Position numbers and translations under genes: made by a program. From Ectothiorhodospiraceae bacterium (lineage in GTDB: Bacteria > Pseudomonadota > Gammaproteobacteria > HK1): a DNA stretch of 64,000 bases. A model generated the notes under the pieces. That model worked only from the letters and a program-made list of their open reading frames with translations. It had not been told where the DNA came from and did no database searches. The stretch spans positions 426,001 to 490,000 of the forward strand of contig JACKNM010000003.1 of NCBI GenBank assembly GCA_024234875.1, in the 5' to 3' direction. Shown in pieces: positions 35,150 to 42,600 of this stretch (its first letter is position 1; each line of letters opens with the position of its first letter).

Positions 35150-35166
35150 CTGGCACGAAAGTCGCT
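35150..35166 (+). promoter_or_regulatory. Sigma-54 (-24/-12) promoter inside the glycan cluster
   Basis: CTGGCACGAAAGTCGCT matches the sigma-54 consensus TGGCACG-N4-TTGCW at all but one position, with the invariant GG (35152-35153) and GC (35164-35165) exactly 10 bases apart. Transcription should start near 35177. It sits in the only gap larger than 100 bp in the cluster, directly before the REC-glycosyltransferase fusion. Confidence 0.65.
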
Positions 35167-35178
35167 TCCAGACCTGGC

Positions 35179-36816
35179 ATGGATGCTCCCTCGACATCGA
35201 CGCCGAACGCGCCCCGGGTCTTGCTGGTCGACGACCAGCCGACCTTCGCACGCAACGCGGCCCGCTTCCTCGACGCCATCGGGTTGCCGACCGAGGTTGC
35301 GAGCGACCTCTGCGGCGCGCGGCGCGCGATGGCCGAGCGCACCTTCTCCGCGCTGTGTCTGGACGTGCGTCTCACCGACGGCGACGGGCTCGACCTGCTG
35401 GAGGAGGTCCGCATGGTCGACCCACGGCTGCCGGTGCTGGTGATGAGCGCGGAGGACTCCGCGGCGCATCGCCAGCGCGCCGAGCGCCTCGGCGCGGTCG
35501 GCTTCCTGCCCAAGCCGTTCTCGCTGCGGACGCTCGCCGACGCGCTGCGCGACATGGCCGGGGTCGAGCCGAGCGCGCCGGCGCCGCGTGGCCGCGGCGG
35601 CCGCGGTGGGTTCACCGTCGTCATGTACTCGCACGACGGCTACGGCCTCGGTCACCTGCGCCGTAACGTGAACATCGCCAGCCGGCTGGTCGACGGCGAC
35701 CCGCCGGTCGACGTGCTGCTGCTGGTCGGCAGCCCCTCGGCCAGCGTGTTCGCGCTGCCGAAGGGGGTCGACACGGTGAAGTTGCCCTCGGTGATCAAGG
35801 TCGGGACCGATCGCTGGGAGCCGCGCAATCTGCGGATGACCGCCGGAGCCGCCGCCGACATCCGGGCTCGGCTGGTGCAGCGCACGGTGGAGCTGGTCCA
35901 GCCGGACCTGTTCCTCGTCGACCACGTGCCCCACGGCGTGGCCGACGAGCTGTTGCCGACGCTGCGGCTGCTCCGCGGGATGCGCCATCGACCGCGCACC
36001 GTGCTCGGCCTGCGCGACATCCTCGACGCGCCGGAGGTGGTGCGCGACGGGTGGCGGCGCGCCGGCGTCTACGACACGCTGCGCGACCTCTACGACGCGG
36101 TGCTCGTCTACGGGCGCCCCGAGATCTTCGACACCGCCGCCGCCTACGGCCTCGACCTGCTGCCGCCGGAGCGCGTGCACTACTGCGGGTACGTCTGCGC
36201 CCCGTGCGGCGGCCGTCCCGCGCGCCAGGTCCGCACCTCGCTCGGCATCGGCGACGGGCCGTTGGTGGTGGTCACCGCCGGCGGCGGGCACGACGCCGGG
36301 CCGATGATGGAGGCGACCCTCGGCGCGGTGCCGGCGATCGTTGCGCGCACCGACGCCACCTTCGTGTTCGTCACCGGTCCCCTCATGCCTCCCTTCGTGC
36401 GCAACGCGCTCGTGCGGCGGGCCGAGGGTCTGCCGGTGCGCATCAACACCACCGAGCCCGACCTCCCGAGCCTGGTCGGCGCCGCCGACGTGGTGGTGAC
36501 CATGGCCGGCTACAACACCATCGTCGAGGCCCTCTCGCAACGGACCCGGGTGGTGGTCGTGCCGCGCTCCGGCCCGAGCGCCGAGCAGCGGATGCGCGCC
36601 ACGCGCCTCGCCGCCTCGGGGCACGTGCACCTCGTCGAGCCCGACGACCTCGCTCCCGAGCAGGTTGCGGAGCGGGTGATCGCCGCCCTCGCCGGGCCGC
36701 CCCCCGCGGCTGGCTGGGAGGGGCTGGACGGCACGGAGAACGCGGCCGCCCGGCTGCGCGAGTTGCTCCATCGCGAGGCCCCCGCAGGGCCCGCTCTCCT
36801 GGAGCGCCAGGCGTGA
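35179..36816 (+). CDS. Response-regulator receiver fused to a MurG-like glycosyltransferase
   Basis: 545 residues. Residues 12-125 are a complete CheY-like receiver: acidic pair in VLLVDDQ (18-19), phospho-acceptor Asp62 in LCLDVRLTDGDG, VMSAED and Lys112 in LPKPFSL. After a short Gly/Arg linker (APRGRGGRGG) comes a GT-B glycosyltransferase: VVMYSHDGYGLGHLRRNVNIASRL, LFLVDHVPHGVADELL, LVVVTAGGGHDAGPMME, and the donor site DVVVTMAGYNTIVEALSQRTRVVVVPR. There is no DNA-binding domain. Phosphorylation may therefore switch the enzyme itself. An ATG at 35137 is in frame but would lie upstream of the predicted sigma-54 start site, and REC homology begins at codon 13 from 35179, so I chose 35179, which makes the message almost leaderless. 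Confidence 0.85.
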   Translation: MDAPSTSTPNAPRVLLVDDQPTFARNAARFLDAIGLPTEVASDLCGARRAMAERTFSALCLDVRLTDGDGLDLLEEVRMVDPRLPVLVMSAEDSAAHRQRAERLGAVGFLPKPFSLRTLADALRDMAGVEPSAPAPRGRGGRGGFTVVMYSHDGYGLGHLRRNVNIASRLVDGDPPVDVLLLVGSPSASVFALPKGVDTVKLPSVIKVGTDRWEPRNLRMTAGAAADIRARLVQRTVELVQPDLFLVDHVPHGVADELLPTLRLLRGMRHRPRTVLGLRDILDAPEVVRDGWRRAGVYDTLRDLYDAVLVYGRPEIFDTAAAYGLDLLPPERVHYCGYVCAPCGGRPARQVRTSLGIGDGPLVVVTAGGGHDAGPMMEATLGAVPAIVARTDATFVFVTGPLMPPFVRNALVRRAEGLPVRINTTEPDLPSLVGAADVVVTMAGYNTIVEALSQRTRVVVVPRSGPSAEQRMRATRLAASGHVHLVEPDDLAPEQVAERVIAALAGPPPAAGWEGLDGTENAAARLRELLHREAPAGPALLERQA

Positions 36817-36906
36817 GCGCGCCGCTCGCGCTCCGGCGGGCCGGTCGTCGCCGACTCCCATTCGTCCGCGGGCCGCGTGCCCGCCGTCACCGCTAGCAGG
36901 TCAACC

Positions 36907-38280
36907 ATGCGAGCTACCCCGATCGCGACTCCCGGCGAACGCCCACTGCGCGTCGCCTACGTGCTGAAGCGCTTTCCGCGCCTGTCCGAGACCTTCGTGC
37001 TCAACGAGCTGCTCGAGCTCGAGCGCCAGGGCGTCGAGGTGGAGGTGTTCTCCCTGTTGCGGCCGCCGGAGGAGGCGCGTCACGCGGCGCTCGCCTCGCT
37101 GCGCGCGCGGGTCACCTACCTCCCCAGCTCGCGCGCGCTCGCCGAGTGGCGGGTCGGCGAGCTGTGGCCGGCAGAGCAGGGTGCCGACGGCGCGTTGGCG
37201 CCACGCAAGGCGGCGCTCGCCGATCTCGTCGCCGGTGACGCCGGCCTCGGGGCCGAGCTGTTCCCGGGCCGGGCGCCGCACGAGGTCGCCCATCTGGTGG
37301 CCCAGGCGACGGCACTCGCGCTGCTCGCGCGGTCGCGCGGGGTCGAGCACCTCCACGCCCACTTCGCGTCGAACGCGACCGCGGTCGCGCTGCTGGCGAG
37401 CCGGCTCTCCGGCATCACCTACTCGTTCACCGCACACGCGCGCGACATCTATCACACCTACGTCGACGCCGAGACCGACGACGCGGTCCGGCGGCGCAAG
37501 ATCGCGGAGTCGGCGTTCCTGGTCACCGTCTCGGAGTACAACCGGCGGTACCTGGCGGAGCTGGCGGGAGCGCAGCACGCGCCCAAGGTCCGGCGCCTCT
37601 ACAACGGCATCGACCTCGGCCTGTTCGAGCCGCGAGACGCACCGGTGCGCGAGCCCCTGGTGCTCGCGGTAGGGCGGCTGGTGGAGAAGAAGGGTCTGCG
37701 CCACCTGGTCGAGGCCTGCGCGCTGCTGCGCGCGCGCGGCATCGACGCACCCTGCGTGATCGTCGGCGACGGACCGGAGCGCGACCAACTGTCGGCGATG
37801 ATCCGCGAGCTCGGTCTCGAGGGCTCGGTGCGGATCGATCCGCCGATGCCGCAGGAGCGCCTGGTGCGGCAGATGCGCGAGGCATCGGTGCTCGCGCTGC
37901 CGGCGGTGGTCAGCGCGAGCGGCGACCGCGACGGGCTGCCCACGGTGCTGCTCGAGGCGCTGGCGCTCGGTGTCCCGGCGATCTCCACGCGGGTGGCCGG
38001 CATCCCCGAGATCATCGAGGACGGTCGCACCGGGCTGCTCGCCGAGCCGGGCGACGCTGCCGGGCTCGCCGACGCCATCGCCCGCGTGCTCTGCGACGAC
38101 GCGTTGGCCGCGCGCCTCGCTCGCGAGGGCCTGCATCGCGCGCGCGAGCGCTTCGATCTGCGCACCAACGTCGGCACCTTGCGCGCGATGTTCGCGCGGG
38201 CGTGTCGCGCGAGCGAGCCGGTGGCGGAGCCGACCTCGACCGAGGAGATCGCGCATGCGCATCGCCTACGTGTCGGCTGA
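36907..38280 (+). CDS. GT4 family glycosyltransferase (first)
   Basis: 457 residues, GT-B fold. N-terminal: LRVAYVLKRFPRLSETFVLNELLELERQGVEVEVFSLL (the exopolysaccharide/colanic-acid-type FPxxSETF start), HLHAHFASNATAVALL, YSFTAHARDIY. C-terminal donor site: LVLAVGRLVEKKGLRHLVEACALL, CVIVGDGPERDQL, VLALPAVVSASGDRDGLPTVLLEALALGVPAISTRVAGIPEII (EX7E motif region), GLLAEPGDAAGLADAI. The resemblance is to WcaL/AmsK-type transferases of exopolysaccharide pathways. An ATG at 36877 is also open, without a ribosome site. It overlaps the next gene by 26 bp. The 90 bp before it hold only a 27-codon frame I do not trust. Confidence 0.88.
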   Translation: MRATPIATPGERPLRVAYVLKRFPRLSETFVLNELLELERQGVEVEVFSLLRPPEEARHAALASLRARVTYLPSSRALAEWRVGELWPAEQGADGALAPRKAALADLVAGDAGLGAELFPGRAPHEVAHLVAQATALALLARSRGVEHLHAHFASNATAVALLASRLSGITYSFTAHARDIYHTYVDAETDDAVRRRKIAESAFLVTVSEYNRRYLAELAGAQHAPKVRRLYNGIDLGLFEPRDAPVREPLVLAVGRLVEKKGLRHLVEACALLRARGIDAPCVIVGDGPERDQLSAMIRELGLEGSVRIDPPMPQERLVRQMREASVLALPAVVSASGDRDGLPTVLLEALALGVPAISTRVAGIPEIIEDGRTGLLAEPGDAAGLADAIARVLCDDALAARLAREGLHRARERFDLRTNVGTLRAMFARACRASEPVAEPTSTEEIAHAHRLRVG

Positions 38281-39448
38281 CCACGGCATCCCGGTCTTCG
38301 GCGAGAAGGGCGGCGCCGTCCACATCCAGGAGCTGGTGCGGGCGATGGTCGGCCTCGGCCATCGGGTGCACCTGCTCGCGGCGCGCCTCGGCGGCGCGCA
38401 GTCGGGTTTCCCGGCGACGGTGGAGAAGGTGTCGCCGATGCCCACCGAGCCGTCGAGCGCCATGGCCGGAGACGAGGACCGGGCGCTCAAGGAGCACCGC
38501 TACCGCGCCATCGCGGCGGCGATCGAGTCGCGTCTGGTCACGCTGCATCGCGAGGCCGGGCTCGACTTCGTCTACGAGCGCTACTCGCTGTGGAGCGCGG
38601 CCGCGGTGCGTGCCGGTGCCGCGCTCGGCGTGCCGACGGTGCTCGAGGTCAACGCGCCCCTGGTCGAGGAGCAGCGCGCCTATCGACGGCTCGCCGACGA
38701 GGCCGGGGCGCGTGCCATCGAGGCCGAGGTGCTCGGTGGCGCGTCACTGGTGGTGACGGTCTCCGACGAGGTCGCCGCCTACGTCCGCTCGCGCGGCGCC
38801 GAGGCGAGTCGCGTGGTGGTGCTGCCGAACGGCGTCGACGTCGAGCGCTTCGCCGGCGTCGCGGCTCGCGGGTTGCCGGCGGACGAGGGCCAGCCACTCA
38901 CCATCGGCTTCGTCGGCAGCCTCAAGCCGTGGCACGGGCTCGAGGTGCTGCTCGGAAGCTTTCGCCGTCTGATCGCCGAAGGCGTGGACGCCCGGCTGCT
39001 GATCGTCGGTGACGGGCCGTTGCGCCAGTACGTCGAGGGCTTCGCCCACGGCGCCGAGCTCGCCGACCGAATCGAGGTCACCGGCTGGGTGGCCCACGGC
39101 GCGCTGCCCGCGACGCTCGGGCGCGTCGACGTCGCGGTCGCGCCCTATCCTGCCGACGGTGGCTTCTACTTCTCGCCGCTCAAGGTCTTCGAGTACCTCG
39201 CCGCCGGCCGCGCCATCGTCGCCAGCGACCTCGGCCAGATTCCGAGGGTGTTGCGTGGCGGCGAATGCGGCCAGCTGGTCGCGCCCGGGGACGAGGCGGC
39301 GTTGGCGGCCGCGCTGCATGCGCTCGCGGACGACCCGGCGCGCCGCCGTCGCCTCGGCGAGCTGGCCCGCCGTCGCGCCCTCGACTTCCCGTGGAGCCGC
39401 AACGCGCGCGCGGTGATCGACGCGGTCGCGTCGCGTCGTGCGGCCTGA
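38255..39448 (+). CDS. GT4 family glycosyltransferase (second)
   Basis: 397 residues, GT-B fold: MRIAYVSADHGIPVFGEKGGAVHIQELVRAMVGLGHRVHLL (glycogen-synthase-like GGxxxH start), DFVYERYSLWSAAAVRAGAALGVPTVLEVNAPLVEEQ, VVTVSDEVAAYVRSRG, VLPNGVDVERF, TIGFVGSLKPWHGLEVLL, LLIVGDGPLRQYVEGF, and SPLKVFEYLAAGRAIVASDLGQIPRVL (EX7E-type donor site). A GAGGAG ribosome site lies inside the end of the preceding gene. Sugar specificity is not predictable from sequence alone. It is followed at 16 bp by the ABC exporter. Confidence 0.88.
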   Translation: MRIAYVSADHGIPVFGEKGGAVHIQELVRAMVGLGHRVHLLAARLGGAQSGFPATVEKVSPMPTEPSSAMAGDEDRALKEHRYRAIAAAIESRLVTLHREAGLDFVYERYSLWSAAAVRAGAALGVPTVLEVNAPLVEEQRAYRRLADEAGARAIEAEVLGGASLVVTVSDEVAAYVRSRGAEASRVVVLPNGVDVERFAGVAARGLPADEGQPLTIGFVGSLKPWHGLEVLLGSFRRLIAEGVDARLLIVGDGPLRQYVEGFAHGAELADRIEVTGWVAHGALPATLGRVDVAVAPYPADGGFYFSPLKVFEYLAAGRAIVASDLGQIPRVLRGGECGQLVAPGDEAALAAALHALADDPARRRRLGELARRRALDFPWSRNARAVIDAVASRRAA

Positions 39449-39464
39449 GCGGCGGACGGCGGCG

Positions 39465-41276
39465 ATGTCGACTCGCACCGAGCGCCACCGGCTGGGCCGC
39501 GAGCAGCTTCGCACCGTCGGGCGACTGTACCGGCGCTTCTCCCCGCACCTGCGGCCGCATCGCGGGCGGCTGTTGGTGGCGGCGCTGTGCACCGTCGGGG
39601 TGACGCTGGCCGAGCTCGCCCGGCCGTGGCCGATCAAGATCGTCTTCGACGGCCTGCTGATGCCGACCGATCCGGTCGACCCCTCGATCGCCTGGGTGAT
39701 CGACTGGCTCGGCGAGGGCAACGCGCTGCTGGCCGCGATCGCGCTCTCGGTGCTGGCCATCGCGCTCGTCGGCAGCCTGCTCGGGTTCGCGCAGTCCTAC
39801 CTGCTGGCGTTCGCCGGGCAGCGGATGGTGGCGGGGATTCGACTGGACCTCTGGTCACACATCCAGCGCCTGTCGCACTCGTTCCACGACGAGCACTCGA
39901 GTGGCGACCTCCTCGCCCGCCTCGGCGGCGACGTCGGCATGCTGCGCGAGCTGCTGGTCAACGCCTCGAACTTCGTGACCGCACGGATGCTCTCGATCGT
40001 CGGTACCGTCGCGGTGATGGCGCTCATGGACTGGCGCCTCACGCTGGTCGCGCTCGTGGTGCTCGGGCCGCTGCTGGTCGCGGTGCGGCGCCTCGGTGGC
40101 GAGATCCGTGGCGCGGCGCGGCGCCAGCGTCGCAAGGAGAGCCGTATCCACGAGGTGCTGACCGAGCGCATCTCCGCCATCAGCGTGGTCCAGGCGTACG
40201 CGCGCGAGGCGCTCGAGGACGAGCGGCTGGCGCGCGAGAACGCGCGTAGTACCCAGGCCGGGCTCGTCGCCACCCGCCTCGAGGCCCACCTCGACCGGCT
40301 GGTGCAGGTGATCCTCGCCGCCGGCACCGCGGCGGTCCTGTGGTACGGCGTGGTACGCACGCAGGCCGGCGCGATCACGCCCGGTGACCTGTTGGTGTTC
40401 ACCGCCTACCTGTCGGGGCTCTACAAGCCGGTGCGCCGCCTCGCCGCGCTGACCGGGCGTATTGCCAAGGCGACGGTCTGCGGTGAGCGCATCCTCGCGA
40501 TCCTCGACATCGAGCCCGAGATCCGCGACCGCCCCGGCGCTCGGCCCGCGCCGCGCCTGGCCGGCGAGATCGTGCTCGACGACGTGAGCTTCGCCTACGG
40601 CCCGGGGCGGCCGGTGCTCGAGCACGCGAGCCTTCGCATCGCGCCGGGGGAGACGGTGGCGCTGCTCGGCCCGAGCGGCAGCGGCAAGTCGACCATCGCC
40701 AAGCTGCTGCTGCGCTTCTACGACCCACAGGCCGGCGCGGTGCGGATCGACGGGGTGGACGTGCGCGACTACACGCTCGAGTCGCTGCGCACCAACATCG
40801 CGCTGTTGCTCCAGGAAGCGGTGCTGTTCCGTGGCACGCTGGCCGAGAACATCGCCTACGGCCGGCTCGACGCCACCCGCGAGGAGATCGAGGCCGCGGC
40901 GCGCGCCGCCGGCGCCCACGAGTTCGTGACCGCGCTGCCCGACGGCTACGACACCAAGGTCGGCGAGCGCGGCGCGACGCTCTCCGGCGGGCAACGCCAA
41001 CGCATCGCGATCGCGCGGGCGATGGTGCGCGACGCGAGCATCGTCGTGCTCGACGAGCCGATGGCGGGCCTCGACGCCGACAGCGCGGCGAAGGTCGAGG
41101 CCGCGCTCGCGAGGCTCGTCGCGGGCCGCACCTGCGTGCTGATCACCCACGACTGGCGCGCCGCGGCCCGCGCCGACCGCGTGCTGATGGTCGAGGACGG
41201 TCGGCTGCGCGAGCACCGCGAGCGATCGTCGGCGGTGCGCGACATGCCTCCGGGAGCGGCTCGTGGTGTGGGGTGA
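39465..41276 (+). CDS. ABC exporter, fused membrane and ATPase domains
   Basis: 603 residues; half-transporter expected to dimerise. Six membrane helices within residues 40-330 (LLVAALCTVGVTLAEL, LSVLAIALVGSLLGFAQSYLLAF, MLSIVGTVAVMALMDW), then a nucleotide-binding domain: Walker A LLGPSGSGKSTIAKLLL (about 400), Q-loop LLLQEAVLFRGTLAENIAYG, signature LSGGQRQRIAIARAM, Walker B IVVLDEPMAGLDADS and H-loop LITHDW. It is the MsbA/AtmA-like lipid or glycolipid export type rather than a Wzm/Wzt pair. With the glycosyltransferases and outer-membrane protein alongside, export of a lipid-linked or short glycan is plausible. A GTG at 39438 overlapping the previous stop is an alternative start. Confidence 0.9.
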   Translation: MSTRTERHRLGREQLRTVGRLYRRFSPHLRPHRGRLLVAALCTVGVTLAELARPWPIKIVFDGLLMPTDPVDPSIAWVIDWLGEGNALLAAIALSVLAIALVGSLLGFAQSYLLAFAGQRMVAGIRLDLWSHIQRLSHSFHDEHSSGDLLARLGGDVGMLRELLVNASNFVTARMLSIVGTVAVMALMDWRLTLVALVVLGPLLVAVRRLGGEIRGAARRQRRKESRIHEVLTERISAISVVQAYAREALEDERLARENARSTQAGLVATRLEAHLDRLVQVILAAGTAAVLWYGVVRTQAGAITPGDLLVFTAYLSGLYKPVRRLAALTGRIAKATVCGERILAILDIEPEIRDRPGARPAPRLAGEIVLDDVSFAYGPGRPVLEHASLRIAPGETVALLGPSGSGKSTIAKLLLRFYDPQAGAVRIDGVDVRDYTLESLRTNIALLLQEAVLFRGTLAENIAYGRLDATREEIEAAARAAGAHEFVTALPDGYDTKVGERGATLSGGQRQRIAIARAMVRDASIVVLDEPMAGLDADSAAKVEAALARLVAGRTCVLITHDWRAAARADRVLMVEDGRLREHRERSSAVRDMPPGAARGVG

Positions 41277-41286
41277 GGTGGGCTCG

Positions 41287-42600
41287 ATGTCGTCGATGGG
41301 CGATCCACTGCACTCGGCCGAGCGCGTGGCGCTGGATCGGCTCGGGCCACTACTCGACTCGGCGGTGCTCACCGAGGCGGTGGCGCGCAGCCCCTGGCAC
41401 GCCGCCCGCGCCGGGCGCGTGCTCGCTTGCGAGGTGACGCGGGTCCACCCTCGCGGCGCGCGCGGCCTCGGTGTCGAGATCCACGTCGGGTTGGTCGCCG
41501 GCGAGCCCGGGCGGAAGATCTCCCCGGTGGCGAGGGAGTCGCTCATCGGCGAGCTGGTTCCCGAGGACGTCGCGCATCATCTCGCCGCCTGCCGGGCGCG
41601 ACTCGGCAAGTCGCGCCGTGGTCAGGTCTCGCGACGCGAGCTCGAGGGGCGGTTGTTCGCGCTGCCCGAGCTCGGCCTGGTGGTGCGCGAGCGTGGTCTC
41701 GACGAGCGCCTGGACGCACTGCGTCTCGCCGCGACGCCCTCCGCCGGAGCCGCCCTGGTGCCCGCCGCGGACGCGGAGTCGGTGCGTGCGAGCCTGCTCG
41801 CCCATCGTCTCGGCAAGCGCTGTGTGGTGCGCGTGCGCGGCGATGGCGCCGGCGGTCCGCGCTCGGTGGTGGTCAAGGGGTATCGGACCGGGTCGGGCCG
41901 CGCGACGGTCGCCGACGGGCTAGCCCGACGGCTGCGAGACGGTGGCCTCGACGGCCGCGGCGGGGTGCGGGTCCCACGCCCGCTCGGGGTGGTGGAGGAC
42001 ATGGAGGCGGCGGTCATGGAGGACCTGCCCGACGACGGTGGAGCCTGGCTCGCACGCGGTGACGAGAGCGTCGCCCATGCCGCCGGGCGTGCGCTGGCCG
42101 CGCTGCACGCGAGCCCGGTGCAGGTCGAGGCCTGGCACGGACCGGACGCGGAGCGCACCGTCGTCGACCGCTTCGCCGCCCTGCTCGCGACGGCACGGCC
42201 GGAACTCGCCCTGCGGGTCGGCCGCAGCCTGGTGCAGGCGCGGCTCGCCCTCGCCGCACTGGCGCCGGGCGAGGTACGTCTCGCCCATCGCGACTACCAC
42301 GAGAAGCAGATCACCAACGATGCCGAGGGCGCCGTGATCTACGACTTCGACACCGTGTGCATGGCCGACCCGGCGCTCGACCTCGGCAACTTCCTTGCCC
42401 ACGTGACGCTGGCGGCGTTGCGCCATCCGATCGACGAGGCGGCGGTCGCCGCAGCGTTTCTCGACGGTTACGGCGTCCCCGATCGCGCCCTTGCGCGCCG
42501 GGTGAGCACCTACCGGTCGGTGTCGTGCCTTCGCCTCGCCTGCGTGCACGGGCTGGCCGTCGGCGGTGACGCGCTCGCGCGCGGGCTGCTCGAGCGGTGA
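41287..42600 (+). CDS. APH-fold phosphotransferase, second copy in cluster
   Basis: 437 residues. The first 170 (VLACEVTRVHPRGARGLGVEIHVGLVAGEPGRKISPVARES) have no family I recognise; the rest is an APH/choline-kinase fold with KGYRTGSGRA near 225, EDLPDDGGAWLARG, catalytic loop LAHRDYHEKQITN and metal motif VIYDFDTVCMADPALDLGNFLAH. Again the residue after HxDxxxx is glutamine (HRDYHEKQ), as in the first kinase of the cluster and in maltokinases. GTG at 41263 overlapping the ABC gene is an alternative start; the ATG at 41287 follows an AGGTGG site. A sugar or glycan kinase role is inference. Confidence 0.75.
   Translation: MSSMGDPLHSAERVALDRLGPLLDSAVLTEAVARSPWHAARAGRVLACEVTRVHPRGARGLGVEIHVGLVAGEPGRKISPVARESLIGELVPEDVAHHLAACRARLGKSRRGQVSRRELEGRLFALPELGLVVRERGLDERLDALRLAATPSAGAALVPAADAESVRASLLAHRLGKRCVVRVRGDGAGGPRSVVVKGYRTGSGRATVADGLARRLRDGGLDGRGGVRVPRPLGVVEDMEAAVMEDLPDDGGAWLARGDESVAHAAGRALAALHASPVQVEAWHGPDAERTVVDRFAALLATARPELALRVGRSLVQARLALAALAPGEVRLAHRDYHEKQITNDAEGAVIYDFDTVCMADPALDLGNFLAHVTLAALRHPIDEAAVAAAFLDGYGVPDRALARRVSTYRSVSCLRLACVHGLAVGGDALARGLLER

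Noticed and set aside
36813..36896. 27-codon frame starting with a GTG that overlaps the receiver-transferase stop
   Set aside because: Placed like a coupled gene but very Arg-rich and too short to support; could be a remnant.
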